64,000 nt of DNA, taken from positions 54,684,265-54,748,264 of the forward strand of contig OZ034967.1 of assembly GCA_964030785.1 (NCBI GenBank). Reading direction: 5' to 3'. Shown here one piece after another: positions 42,701-57,700 of the stretch (the first letter of the stretch is position 1; every line of letters starts with the position of its first letter). This DNA comes from Siderastrea siderea. Taxonomy: Eukaryota; Cnidaria; Anthozoa; Scleractinia; Rhizangiidae. The notes under the pieces were generated by a model. It was given only the letters and a program-made list of their open reading frames with translations. It had not been told where the DNA came from and made no database searches. The position numbers and the translations under genes are program-made.

Positions 42701-45700
42701 ATCTTAACACAGACAGGATGGTCTCATGCCTGAAAATAACATAGAGGAAAACAAATAGAAAATGAGCAATTGTTCCTAAATATGACGCTACAATACAATG
42801 AAAGAATATCAGCAATTATTTCTACTCGTGTCTATCAGAAAACCAAAGATTTTACCGCTTTTAATTGTTAACCAAAAGCTTGTCAAAAAATGATCTTCCA
42901 ATAAACACCCTGTTCATTGCAGCAAAAAATATTAAATAGACATGACTTGTGTAAATCACATCGATTTTACCTACTTCACTGACCAAAAAAACGTAGCAGG
43001 TTTCACGTTGCCACTTTTCTGTTACAATCTTATGACAGTTGGTAATGCCATGCATGTCTCACGTATGCATTTGGCAATACAACAACCCTACGCATAAGCA
43101 GTGAAATGAGCAATCTTTTAACATCTCAAAAAAAGCTTTACTTAAACAAATACCTTTTATGCCTTGTCTGTAACTGATGCAACATCGAGAAGAACGGATT
43201 GAACTCAGTTGCAGGGATACTAGAAGGATGCTTAGAAAATAAAGAAGCTAGAATCTGTAACCTAAAAAAAGAAAACAGTAATAACAGTTTTCAGGCATCA
43301 CAATAATTTTGGCCACATTAGGTTCATGTTGCAGTTTGCTTTCAGAGAAAAGGCCATATATTAGCTTCATTAGATGGTTTTTTCTAGTTTGTATATTTAT
43401 TATACAGGGGTTTCAAGGCACAGCTCTCAAGATGGTTAATCCCAACATTATATAGAAGTACATTTAAACATTTTACTCTTTTAGTATTAAAACTAACTTA
43501 CCATGTCAGCAAAACCAGGTTCTCAGGACTGTTTTCCAATGAGTCTCTGCAGACCTCCCAGCTGCCAATGTCAATTTTTTGACGTTTTGCTCCTTTTTAA
43601 AATTGACCAAGCAAAATGTGCGCAGTTACTGATAAAGCCCACTGTCCTTTGAATTTTATATAGGCTATATATACTTAACCTATTTACAATATTATTATCA
43701 GCTAATTGTCCTTAAATAACTGCCCCCACCCTCCCCCCCCCCCCCCATGGCCCTCACACCTCAAATCAAGAACTCACGAACAGAAGATAAACTTGAGAAG
43801 TTATCTGAAAGGTTTTCGTTCAATTTTCACATTTCTGTGTTCCATAGTCCCAACCAACAATATCTTCAGACACTTGTGCACTTAAAATACTGTTTATCTG
43901 ACATTATGAGCATTCACTCTAATGAAATCACTTCAAACCTGGTTCCGTAGAGTCTTGGTTACTGCTAACTGAGTGATAAGTTGTTTGTCCCCAGAATACC
44001 TGAAATAAGGGTTTGCACAGTAAATGTGAGACCACTCTCAGATGTAAGTGAGATAATTTGAGAGCACAAACTCATTTAATGATCCGTAAAGATGCATTCC
44101 CACATGCCACTACTAGAGTTTCCATGCCAACCACCATTTGGCACAATTTGCCAATTTCATCTGGATACAGTGGATGAAGAGCCACCTCATGGATGTGACA
44201 CTGCTAATTCCCATTTATTTATTTAGTTATTTATTTATTTATTTATTTATTCATTATATAAATGAAAACAAGAACTTTTAAAAGCACACCAAAGACAGAC
44301 TGAAAACAAAAGCATGCATTACAGAATTTGCTTTTTCAAATTCTTCAGTACTTTCCTAAGTCCTCGTGATAAGTAGGAGTTATTAGTCCTATGGACAAGT
44401 AGGTGTATGGGAGCAAGAAAAACATTTTCTGCTTTGTTGCCTATAAACAAGTAATAAGTTTGTAACTAAGGTATTATACCTGATGGAAAACATCTGCTGC
44501 TAATTCAATGAAGTGTGAGGTGAGACCAGAATCCAACTTAGTACTGTGCTCAGAAGTAAAGAAAGAATGTAGTTGTTATTACTTGTAAACTACAGTAACT
44601 TAGGTAAAGTCACACACGAGCCAGGGAGGCCCACATGGCCGGATCTTAACCCAGTTTCTGTAGCGTGAAGCAACTGAGAGTTAAAGTCCAATTAAATTCA
44701 TCTTTAGCACGACGTTTGAAACCAACTCGTGCTACTGCCGTGCTGAACTCAATTCATAAATTATAAATACATTACAAAACATTTATTTGGATTTATTCCT
44801 ACAACTGATGGCCAGTGTTTTGTTTTCGGCAACAGCTCTTTTATTCGACTGAATTAAATTCGATTTCTGAAACCAAGTCGTGCTACAGTCAAGCCAGCTT
44901 ACCACAGCACTAGCACGGCGTTTGATATGGGCCTATGTTTACTTTAAAAACAAATAAAACCAACATTATCATCTATCACTAGATTTCTTCCAACTATTGT
45001 TGGGTTAAATTGAGCTGACAGAAATGTTTAATGGTAGACCTGGACTGCAAATTATTATTTTTCTTTTCTTAAGAAAACATGTGTCCGACTTATAGACATC
45101 ATTTTGTTTAGACAAGGTATCATAACTCAAGGTAGTTTTATTAAAATTCATCTACAAAATGTCACTCAGTGGTATATTTAAAACAATTACAGTATTTCAT
45201 CACTATGTTGAAACACAGTTGGGATTTTGCCAGATGTCCAACTGTTATTTGTAGCTTCCTGCACAACAACAATGACAACAACAACAACGACAGAGTATTG
45301 CTGTCCAGGGACTACCAAACAGATAGTTTACCACGGCCATCTGATTTTCTTGAGACTAGCATATTCATAAGCCTTCAAAGCTTTACTCCTTGGGTTCTTT
45401 TTCACAAGCAAAATTTTTTGTCCATAACTACTAGATGAGAGTGCTTTGCTTGAATAAAAAAATGACCTAACAGTAGTTTTTTATCATAAAAAATCCATAC
45501 CTGGAAGCTCGCACGACCTTGTTCTTTAACTGATCAATATCAGCAAGAATTGTCTCATACAATCTATGGAGGCATTTCTAATGAAAAAAGACGATCAGGT
45601 GAACAAACAGTGAAAGTAATTTTCTCCAGCTGCCTGAAACTAAAACTTTATGACTGCAAGTTGCAATAACAACAATTACAAACCTTCCAGTGAATGACAC

Positions 45701-48700
45701 TACTGCTCCAACTGCCCTGTTCATCTTCATGAGCTCCTAATGGGTGATGGGCACAAATCTGGAGTCTCATAAACTGTATCAAGTGATCCTAAAAGTGAAT
45801 GAAAAAGACCAGTTAGTAGGTCTAGCACAAAGTAACTCACACAAGCTCTATCATCTCTATAATGTACAATTAGGAAGCTAAGATGACATGATGGGTCTTT
45901 TAATGAACTCATAAGTGGTTAATAATAATAAATTATAATAATAAAAATAATAAAAAGCATTTCTATAGCGCCATATCCAAGGGCTCATGGCGCTTTACAA
46001 CGTAATAGTAATATTTAAAATGGATTAAAAAATTTACATCAGTGATAAGAACCATAAACTATAAAAATACTTTACTAAAATATATATATAGAAGAACATA
46101 AATATATAAGAATACTAACTACTAATATTTACACTATAGACATTAATTCTACTTAGTTAAAATGTTCGGTTAACTCCCTAAATTACAATGCGGCCCTGTT
46201 CTTATGCAAGAAAGTAGATTGTTATCATGCAGGGTTTAATTCTCACAACAATGTGGAGACTTTCTTACCTTAAAAGCGGAGTTACCAGGCTGGATTTTTT
46301 TCCACATTTGAAGCAGGAGTGGAAACAACGCTTCCCCTAGTTGGCAAACCTGTCCACGGCAATCCTCTGCACATGACTTGACGAACGCGTTGAGAGCAGC
46401 AAGGAAGTACTCAACAAGAAGAAAATTACTGCCATTCCTTTGCACATGTGAACAAAAAAAGGAAACTGCAGGTTACAAAAACAATGATAAATAATTTAGC
46501 TCCTAAACCCACCTCAAACTCTTTTTTAACAATAACTGAGCAAATTCTTGCAACCTGATTGGTTAATTTTCATTGTCAATAAGAGTACAGACGGATGAAA
46601 CACGTAAAGCTGACGCCATGAGCAAAGGTTTTGTCAAACTTTTCAGTGCTGCATTCTTGATAAGGCAAGAATTGTACCACAAATCTAGTAGTCTTTAATA
46701 AGGACATCATCTACACTTTATGGATTGAAACTGAAGAACCCATTGCAACCTTAGAGCGAAAAGATGAGGATGTTTGTTGAGGATTCAGACCTGAAAATCG
46801 GCGGTGAGTGGGAATTTATGCTGTCGATGAAATTTAGAGGAACCGTGTTTAAGAGGATTATTTTGTCAACAGTTTCCACTGGACTAAAGGTTACTTGAGC
46901 AATTTGAATTTTTCCTTGTATTTCTGGCCTATCATCACTAAAGTTTTAATTTACGACCCTGTGATTCTCCAAATTGAAATTCAGATTCTGCGGCAATCGC
47001 ATCTTCCATTGACTCTTCTTTCCTTCGTTTGAAAATCAGTTTTCATTTGAAAATCAGTTTGTTGTAGATCCACTTGCCTGCAGCTCATGGATCTACAACA
47101 CTTTGACAATGTCATGACGGAATTTATCATCAATATAGGATAGACACATAAAAAACTGACGTCAATTTGTTAACTTTTGCTTACTTTCTGGATCTGTGGG
47201 TTGGTGGTTGAGTGGCAATGCCTGTGGCTATGAAATCAGTAATTGATTTCAGAGCCACAGGCATTACTTGGCTCCTTTCATGGTGGACGTGATGCTGTGA
47301 CAAGAATCATCATTGCCAGCTCACGGGACATTCGGTGGATTCCAGCAAAGCAAAAGTTCTCGCCACGGAAAGCAACACGTTCAAACGCCGCATAAGGAAA
47401 GCAATTGAGATCCGGTAAATTACGAAAGCCCTCTTTGAATAGAGACAATGGCTTCGAATTAGCCAACATCTATAACACTATTTTAGGCCCCTTGAGACCC
47501 TTATGAAGTGATATAACCCTTCTTAATATTCACATTTCTACCATGGCTGATGAAGTTCGGTTGGTCCGGACGAAATATTCCATTTTAACAGTTTTTAAAA
47601 AATTTTTATTGTGCTCTGAGTCAGGAAATATTTTATTATTTTTTAAAATCATGTTTCCAGAGCTGGAAAACAATATTTTTGATCGCAGTTAACTGTTGGT
47701 CGAAAATGCTTAGGCAAAATGTGAAATTTGAATACTGAGCAGCCAACTGGATATTCTTTCTGCCCTCTTGATTTTGGATGTGGTTTTTCTTTTGTGATTT
47801 TTTTCTCTAAATCAAATAGATGAAAGAGCACTGCCAGTGGAGGCAACATTGTAGTCTGGTCTTGCCAGGCTAGCAAGTAACCACTGGACCACTGCATCAT
47901 CAACATTAATTTTACAGTATTACTTATTTATAAATATGTCTTTAAAGGCAAATACTTACCATGTCTTTGTGAGGACTTTTTCAAAAAATTTAAAGAGTTT
48001 AGTTCCTTTAACTGTATATAATGCTGCAGCACCCTCAACTGACAGAAGAATTATGTTTGCCACCAGTTGCTGTTTATTTGACAACCACAAAGGCATTTGC
48101 TCCATAAAGGATACAAACGTGTCTATCAAATCTAGAGAAAAGGAACAAATGCTCATCAGACTTAGTAACAGGTAAGACATAAAGCCTGCATCGTGTCTTT
48201 CTTTCACTGCCACGCATTTAAGGAACAGACGAGAACGCTTCAAAATAGAGTTTTCTTCGCCTTTTTATAGTGTTTTATAGAGAAAAAAGCAAGTTTAAAG
48301 CAGTTTCTGTGTTGTGCTTGTATTACAACGTAGCACTACTTACATTTATAAAGAAATTTCCCGTAAAAAGCCATGCATTTTCGAGGAATCAAAGCTTTTA
48401 TGCAGCCTGCATGCACTCACAGACAAAGAGACTTTGCACAAAGGCCACAGGCCACCCAACTGGCCAGTACTTCACTTCTGAATCACTTTCTGTGGCGTGA
48501 TGCACCTAGCAAAGGGCTTGACTTCTCCTCAATGGAATGTTAGTCCACTGCAGGGTTCCAGAGTATTTGCTAGGCTTTCCTAATACTTCAGCGTTCCCCC
48601 ATACACAACTGGGTGGAGAGAGCAGATCAATGTAGAGCAGAGTTTTGCATCAGTGGTGGCATGAGGCAACTAGGAGCTTTTCTAGTCCCCTTGGAAGTGA

Positions 48701-51700
48701 AAGCTATAAATGTAGTCCATCACAACATTACTCCCAGGATTTTGTTGGTTGTTGGAGGCAAGACAAAGGATTTCGGTATTTCTTTTGTTTCTGTTTTTTG
48801 AAAAGGAAGCCGCCTCGTTTTTGTTGGTCTTGTTTTTCTCGAAAACAGAGCACAAATTGGCGAAAAAAAACAAAAAATACATGTTTCTTGGATAAATCAA
48901 AGGCCAGTCACAAAAATTCAGCACTTTTACACGAAAAAATTTCAACCCAAAAACGTCACTTAGGAGACTTTACCACTAGCCTCTTTATGATAATTATATG
49001 ACTTGATCGAGAGACTGTAGAGTTATGTTTCTTGTCTAAAGAAACATCATAACACAATGCAGAGACCAGCCTTGAACTACCAACATTTCATTACTGAAGG
49101 TCTGATGAAAAGTCAGAGTCATATCATGGGTGGTGGGGGGGAGGGTGTAGTGGTTAGCACATGGGTGGCGGGGGGGAGGGTGTAGTGGTTAGCACATGGG
49201 TGGCGAGGGGAGGGTGTAGTGGTTAGCACATGGGTGGCGGGGGGGAGGGTGTAGTGGTTAGCACATGGGTGGCGGGGGGGAGGGTGTAGTGGTTAGCACA
49301 TGGGTGGCGGGGGGGAGGGTGTAGTGGTTAGCACATGGGTGGTGGGGGGAGGGTGTAGTGGTTAGCACATTGGACGTCAGTTCTTAAGGTGGGGGGTTCA
49401 AGGCCTGGTCCTTGCCATCGTGTTGTTTCCTCAGACAAGAAACTTTACCCCACATTGTCTCCCTCCACCCGGGTGTATAAAGTGGATACCGGCAACATAC
49501 TGCTGGGCGTAACCCTGCAATTGGACAAGCATCCCACCCAAGGGGAGCAGCGGTACTCTAAGTTGCTTCATGCTACAGAAACCAAGGAGAAGCTCTGGCC
49601 ATGTGGGCCTGCTGTGGCTCGCATGCGACTTTACCTTTTTTGTGTCCCCGTATACCACTGCAGATACACTATTAAATAACAGCGTACATATCACAGAAAT
49701 CAACACTGCCATACCTTGCCATGTTTTGACAGTTACATCACACTGATACACTGGGACAGATAGGACATTTTTTAGAAGTTTGCAATACTCCACACCAATA
49801 TGGCAGTTATGTCTGGGTTCCTTGATTATTTTCATCAAGTGTGCAACTACATCCTGGCCTTTCAGGCGAGGGCCACCTGCAAGGAAATAATGATAGATAG
49901 TTTAATACAAAATAATTACCTGACAAGACAAAACACAAATATACATATTAAAATAAATCAAAAAATCTAAATATTAAATATCTATATAACATTATTATCA
50001 AATGAACCTGCATGTAATGTATCATTAATGGACATTTTTCTTTTTAGGGATGTGTGGCCCTTTTACTTCAATCTACAAACACTTCAGGCTTATATATGTT
50101 GGCCCTTCAACATTACAAAAATAGACCAGGCTTGAAAAGTTTGTATACAATACCTGGCCAATAGCGACCTTCAGATCAGACTACGAGTACGAGATTGAGT
50201 ACGAGTACGACTTTTCAATTCCTTGTCGCAGGCTTTAGATTGTCACCTGTCACACTGATGTCATTAACATGGCATGCTTCTCTACTGGTCAGCAACAGGG
50301 AGGAATGAGAGCTCTGGGAACGTGGCTGTTTTGAAATTCAAAAGTCGTACTTGTACTCAATCTCGTACTCGTAGTCTGATCTGAAGGTGGCTAATGACCA
50401 ATGACTATATTACACAACTGAATACATTCATCTTTTTTCCAAACATTGTAATTTCATGTTGGATTAGTACAGGTGAAAAAAAAAAACAGTAGAAGCCCAC
50501 TATCTTGAATTCTCCAGAGAAATAGAAAATTGTTCAAGATATATAGCGAGGGGTCAAGATAGCAAGAGTTGTGTCAAATTTTGTATTTCTTTGCCAAAAC
50601 TTATATGGTTAAAAGTTATTAACCTATTGGTGCCTGCAAGGTCCTCCTTGTAGATTGCTAATAACACAATGTTGGTTATCCATACTGTTTTGATTTTGTA
50701 TTCCTATTTGTTTTATTAATATTCAACAAGTATGTTGGACCTTACAGAGTACCCTCCTAGGTGAACATCATCCTTTATTAATAGGATCAATTTTTTTCCT
50801 AATTTTATAAAAAAAAAAAAAGACAAACCCTACCATTACAAATTTTGGTTCAACACTGTTCCCTGTTGTCAGTCAGTCAGTATGTTACTACAGTTCGAGA
50901 TATAGAGTGGTAATTTAGGACATGGAAAGTCACACTTAATTCATGGTACATGTAGCAGGAGAATTTGAGACAACCAAACTGAAGATGGGTAGTAGTAAAT
51001 GACTGAGAAATAGTAAGAAGCAAATCCAGAGGAAACAGATTTCAATTCAAGTTAGGAGCATATTTGAGATAGCCAAGGTTCAAGATGACATTATTATACC
51101 ATGGGTCACAATGGGAAGGTAACCAAACATGGTTTTTTAGCTAGTAAAAACAAGTCTACATGCCAATACTTTTTAAAACTTCTGGTAAAGTCATCTCTAG
51201 TCCAAGGTCCCTGACCATGGGGCAAATATTTTTTAAAATAATAAACAATTATTGGACGAGGTTGAGCAAAACATCGTGATTTGTCAGTGGCGAGCGGATC
51301 AATTATTTGCAGATGCCGAAGGCAGAGGCAAATAATTGATCTGCGAGACACTGACAAATCAAGATATTTTGCGAAATCAAGTTCAATAATTGTTTTATCA
51401 TTCAACAAGACAATGTGTTCATGCATTTAACCAGCACGCTTGTTTCACAATTATTTATTCCTACGCCAAGTGCGCGTTTCATTCTGTTCAAAACTTTAAT
51501 ATTCTGCACAAAAAATACAAAATTAGTAAATTCCACTGTAGCTAATAACTAGTTGCTTTAAAACAAATACATCAACTGATTTGCAAAAAACTACAACGTT
51601 CAAAAGGAAGATTCCCACTTTTTTCTTTAAAATTTTTAGTCAAAAATCGCAGAAGTTCCGCACTTTAATGGCTTACTTGCCGGCGTTTGAGTTTGAGCTC

Positions 51701-54700
51701 TAAACAGTTGACTCAGCTGCACACGAGCAGAATTATTCGCAGCATAACAGCTTCGCGCTGTAATGCGCATGAGCAGACAGTTATTCGTAGGCAGTTATTT
51801 GCAGTGACATAATGGTCTCTCGGCCAATTAAAACGCCGGATAAAATAACGTGAATGATAATAATAATTAATCAATTTCTTAAAGACTCAATGTAGGCTTA
51901 AAGTGTTTATGGAGTAAAGTACTGTAGGGGCCATAGGATTACATCATTAAGAAGAAACCAATAAGACTGTAATAAGTACACCTACGTGAAGGACATCATT
52001 CTTCCCACCTCACATGTTTGATGAAGACTTTCTCAGGGGCCCAACAAGTAACACTGTATATATATTCAAGTTTCTGCCCTTCGGTGATTATTATACAAAC
52101 TACCGGTAGTTTGTTTGTGGACTCTATCATTTTTCCACATACATGTATCAATCACTATTAACCGGTGAGGTGCATAGTGCCCAGTGCCAAGTTGGTTATA
52201 AATAATCACCTCATACCCAGGAAACACCTTCAGTTAATTATAGTACTTGATGAATTATTTGTATTTTTTCTAAACTTTTGCTTCCCAGCAAAAACTTTTT
52301 AAAACCAAGGCACTAAAAATGGCATCAAATGTCCTCAATACAAGGCAAAAAGCAGGGTTATTCACTGACAGCCTGCGTGTGTACCACTGAGAAAGCAAAA
52401 ATTCACCAACTGAGATTGAGAATTTAACAGTGGAGCTCCTTTACGGCCAAACGCCGCAGAGCAGAGCACCATGGATAAGGAAATTTGGTAAGCAATCGAT
52501 CCGAGAAATTTTGTTTCTGACATCAGCATACGCCTGCCTGTGTGTCCGTACAGACTCTGGGGGAGGGAGGGGGAGAGTTCCAAGGCAATCCAACAGGCGA
52601 AGGAGAATGCCATCTTTTCTTGGTGGGAAATCACCCGGTGCTTTTGGACAACCAGCATTTTTCTTGGTGGGAAATTGCATGACCATCATCGCTTGTGAAT
52701 CAGAGCAAAATGATTGTTCAACAGTTTCGAAGTTTTAACTTGAGAAAAAAAATCTAATATCTATAAATTGAAAGAAAAAGTGCAAAAGAATACTCAGTTG
52801 TCTTTTTGGTGGAAGGGGAAAACTTCAAGTTACAAAATTTGCCCTCGAGGACTTCATCTTTGTTGTGTTCTGCTGCGAACTCGGTCTGCACATTGCTGGA
52901 GTTTGCAGCATTTTGGTAGCAGTCCCAACACCAAATATAGCAGAGCCAGTGCTTTCTGGTTTTATCTGGCCACAACCATGGTTTTTGCAGTGGTCTGAAC
53001 ACATTTTCTCAGGAAAAACACTCGGGTGTTTATCTTGATCGATAAACAGTCAGATGAGTATTAAAATTTATCATACATCTTTTAGCCATAGTTGGCGTAG
53101 CCTAGTGGTCATCATTAGACTACGAGCAGTCTCTCTTTCCACTCAGGGATAGTTGAGGGAAACGACAAACGAGCGGGCACGAAAATCACCCATGTCGTTG
53201 AAACGTGATGCACGTGTCGAGCCACTAGTGTAGTGAGTCGGAAAGAGAGACTACAGACTAAGCCACAGCGGTTAAATTATGCGTTGCCCTCACAACACAA
53301 ACTTCTCATTGGCTCTTTCTCGGAGATCTGTCAACACTACCTGGGGACTTTTCGACACTCGCTAGATTATCTATGTGGTTACTGTAGTTTACAAACATGG
53401 CTTTTGGAATCAAATTTCTTGAAATACGTTAGGACTACTGAAACTAGAGCAAAAGCAAGCAGGAGAAGTGCCTCTGTTGGGACGTGATGTCGTGGCCATT
53501 GTGCCAACATTGGCACAGACGTCGGTGAATACCAGTGTGTTTTGGAGATTTCGCCATTAAACAGCATAATCGAAAAGCAAAAGCCATTGAAATGAATGAC
53601 CTTGGCATATACCATCTGTACAATTGGAAGCAGACAACCACGGGTGCTTGAAAGACATTTCAGAAGGAAAGTTTAAAATGATATTCGGTCTGCCACCCAA
53701 ATAACGAAATCGTTAATAGAGGGCTTTTAAGCTGGTCTTCCTACAGTTTCCTTCGGCGTTAAATTCGAGATCCCTCTCACAAAGACCGGCGATAAGCACG
53801 TTTTTTCCTTGTGTTTCCAATTGATATTTCGAGGCTTCATGTCCTGTGGTTTAGTGATGATGTGACAAAGCAACAGAAAGATAAGAAGAGGAATTCTATT
53901 GGACATGCTTAATTGGCTTGAAAGATGATACGAAATTGACACTTAAAAATCACCCGGCCGTGAAGGGTCAACCGCTGTGGCTTAGTCCATAGTCTCTCTT
54001 TCCAGCTCACTACACTAGTGGCTCGACACGAGCATCATGTTTCAATGTGGCAGGCAATTTCACGCTCTCGCTCACTTGTTCGTTTTCCTCGACTATCCCT
54101 GAGCGGAGAGAGAGACTGCTCGTAGTCTAGGTCACCGTAGATACCTGCCAAGCACTGGTCTGAGGTTTGATTCTCAGAGGGGAAGATAAGTTTTGTCTTT
54201 TTTTAACAACTTCAAAGAGAGTATTTTCAGAAATTCACAAGTACCAGCAAAAAATATTGTGGAGCTCCACTTTTAGGCTTGGCTAAATCTATATTAATAT
54301 TATTTTCCTTAATTGGCCCCCTACTTAGTAAAGGAAAAATGCACATTAAGAAAACTGGTGTGTTATTCTAACTTACAAAGAAGAAAACAACTTACGCTCA
54401 TCTGCTTTCTTCAGAAAAGCACGTACAAATGTGACTATGTCCTACCAAAGGAAAAAAAGTATACCTGTAGTAAGTACAAAGACATAACAAATTCTGTATG
54501 AAGGCATTAGAACAACATACAACACCTGTTGCCGTTTTTTCAGTGTAGCTGTAAGCTGGCCAATACTATCCAATTCCAACTCAACAAACAGCTCAACCTT
54601 CTTAAAGATGACATCCCATGTTGGAGCTTTCTTTCTTCTCAAGTCAGTATTCTCATCAAGGATGTTCAAGACATTGGGTATGCCCAGCTGGATCAGAATT

Positions 54701-57700
54701 TTGCTTGCTGCACTCTAAATCAATAAAAAAAAATTATACATTAATTTACAGACACTGATCATGCATATCAAATAAACTTTAAATAAATAATAAATAACAA
54801 GCTTTAATAATAAACTTTTAATTAGTAAACTTTAATAAAAAATGTTTGTTCTAAATCAAACAAATCAACAAACGAACAAATGTTTTACATCTCACCCAAC
54901 GAAGCTTTGACAAGCGAGACAAAAGGGCCAGTTACAAACATGGGTGAATATCATTGGTTTTGTGCAGGTACATGATAACTTCATCAATAACACTGTGGGG
55001 TCATTTTGTCAGATGTTTGGACAAACATTGTTTGCTCATTTAGCCACTGAACACTTGGTGGAACAAACATGACATTGGGCGACAATGTTTGACTGCTTAG
55101 CCAGGCCTTTAGGGTCATTAGGCATATGCTTGGAGGTGACCATTACCACAGAGTGGAGTGCAAAAACAAAAAATCTCCACACTCTATAAGATTAGCCACA
55201 AAATGGACAACTTGTGGAAATGAACCAAAAAATTGACTCTGTGTGGTGCATTCTCAATACAGATTAACCTGCTCGCAGTCACTGGCTACAGGCCCATTCG
55301 ACAGGCTATTCCTTAGGCCCTACTAGGCTAAAATCCCAACGTCGCAGTGATATGTGTAACCCCACACACATCTTATTTATTATTCAACAAATTGTCACTA
55401 TGCCCATATATGGTCAGGAAACCCTCAATATCTGTCATCTGTACATGACAGATATCCAGAGATAGACGTAACTGACCATATTTGGAAGTGCACTGCAGAT
55501 CTCCTTTCACGGCTTGTTCAGGCAGCTATTTTGAAAAGCGATGGAGTTTTAGCAGTGTTTTTCGGAAATTTAAAAACACCCTGAAAAAAATTTTCCAAGA
55601 TTTAACTCATTAACGGCCGTGCCGGCCTGAGCCAGCCTTGATTTTGCACGTGTTCGCTTTTGGCCCCAGCCTCCCCTAGAAAGGCTTTTTCGGTCCCCTT
55701 TTGTCCTAGTTGTCTTTGGGAATGTTCAACCAATCAGAATCCACCAACTGTGTATATATTTGAAGGCTTGAGGGGGTCCTAGAAGGGAAGACTTCTTGTC
55801 ACTCTCCAAGAAGATCACATTTCACTCAAAATGGCTGCTGTGCTCTTCACGCGTGAATTTTCAAGATGGCAATATCTCACTCTCGGAAGGAAGGATTACC
55901 TTTTGAAACTTAAAAATCGAAAGAAGAAGCTCTAAGGAACACTCGACAAGTTAAGCGATGGAATTTAGAGCTTTCAGAGCGAAGAAAACATCTTTCTAGG
56001 ACGAACAGCCGTTTCGTCAAAGCGAAGGACAATCTTCCATCGCAAGAGATTTTTCGAACTGCGGACTTTCTGGGAAATGCTCAAGCACTTCTACGAGTCT
56101 ACGGTAGAGTAAATTACACATTTGATTGTAAATTTTTACCGAAATAACTTCTGAATTGAAGGATTCTTTGTATTTCTTAAAGTTTTCGTAAAAGTTTTGA
56201 AAAACGTACACAGTCCGCATCAGTAAATGCTCTTCAAAATAACTTGCACATCGAGCGAAATCACTTGCGCGTAGCTTCCCTCGAAGAAAGAATTGAACGC
56301 GTTTGGTTTTCAGAAACGAATAAAGGCGTGTATTAATAAATGTGTTATTTAGAAAAGCTTACTGTCTCCTCTTCTGCGAATCTTCGTTCATGAAATTTCA
56401 AAAAATAGTAATCTGACCTAAACAGACACAAATCCTCTGTTGTGGTTTGATTTCACGCACGAGACAACATGTGAATCTCTTGCGTAAATTTTCAAAATTT
56501 TGACTTCAAGATTGTATTTTTGGCTAATTCTTAATTGACAACTGGTGTATTTTATTCGAAAGTTAGAAATTCTAACTATTCTAGATCAAGTGAGTGTTGT
56601 GTTTTCGAGCCTATAAATTGTCGTTTCGTATTGCACATGGGGTTGTTCATTACCAACTGCTAATTTAGCGAATCGATCAAAAAACACGCGGCCGTTAATG
56701 AGTTAATGCTCTGAAAAAGTCAACAAGAATTTTCTTCAGCTTACAAGGATATCCCAAGGTTGATTTGGAATTTTCAAAGTAAGAACTCAACCAAGAAAAT
56801 GCTATAGCAAGCAAAGCAGTTTAACTGATTTTAGTTCACAGGAAGAGGACTTATTCTCAGTAAGGTGGCAATATTTTGTTTACTTTTAACTTGTCATTAC
56901 CAAAGATGAGTTTGTAAATGAGTCTACTTGAAGTGAACGATAGTAAACTTCAATTTCGTGAAATTTTGCTTTGGTGTTATTTGTTGCTAGCTTTAGGTGT
57001 TTTCATCATAGAACCATAGTTTTCTTGTTCTGAAAATGGTAGTCAATGAGAATCTGTTCAATAATAAAACAATTATCCTGCTTAATCTTGCGGAATATCC
57101 CCTGATTTAGCCCACTTGGCCTACGGCCTCGTCGGCTAAGTATCAGGTGATATTCCACGCAATTTCGCAGGATAATTGTTAAACATACAGTGACCAATGA
57201 TATAATTATGTATCCCCCACCCCGACCCCTCCAAAACGTACTCAGAACCATTCCGGTCATCAAAGTTAAGGTGACAATGTATATGTTGTAGTCCAATTTT
57301 ATCCTTTGTTCAATTTTTATTTCCTTTTGTTTTATGTTCATTATCATATATTTACATAATAAAAAAGAACAAAGGAAAATAAAAATTGAACCAAGGATAA
57401 AACTGAACTACAACATATATCTGGATCATTCATTCCATAAACCATATATTGGCTTCGAAATCTGGCATATTTTACAGGTGAAGTTTGACATTCAATACAT
57501 GAAATTGCAAATGATCTCTCCACTGTTGTCAGTCTCAAGAGTTCTGTTTTGAAAATTGCTTCTAACAAAGGTAGGAGCAACAACAAGGACTTGAACATTT
57601 CCCAGGATCTCTTATCTTGCCAAGGGTGAAAGTGGTCTTCTGAGGCACAAAGCTGACCTAGAAGCACCATGGACACTGATCAATCTTCGCATGCATAGAC

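Noticed and set aside
49125..49372. Regularly spaced repeats considered as a CRISPR-like array
   Set aside because: The units are contiguous 35-bp tandem copies without unique spacers, in animal intronic DNA.
57344..57676. 110-codon minus-strand frame considered as the first ATM exon
   Set aside because: No similarity to the ATM N-terminus. The segment at 58442-58380 fits sequence, splice donor and phase.
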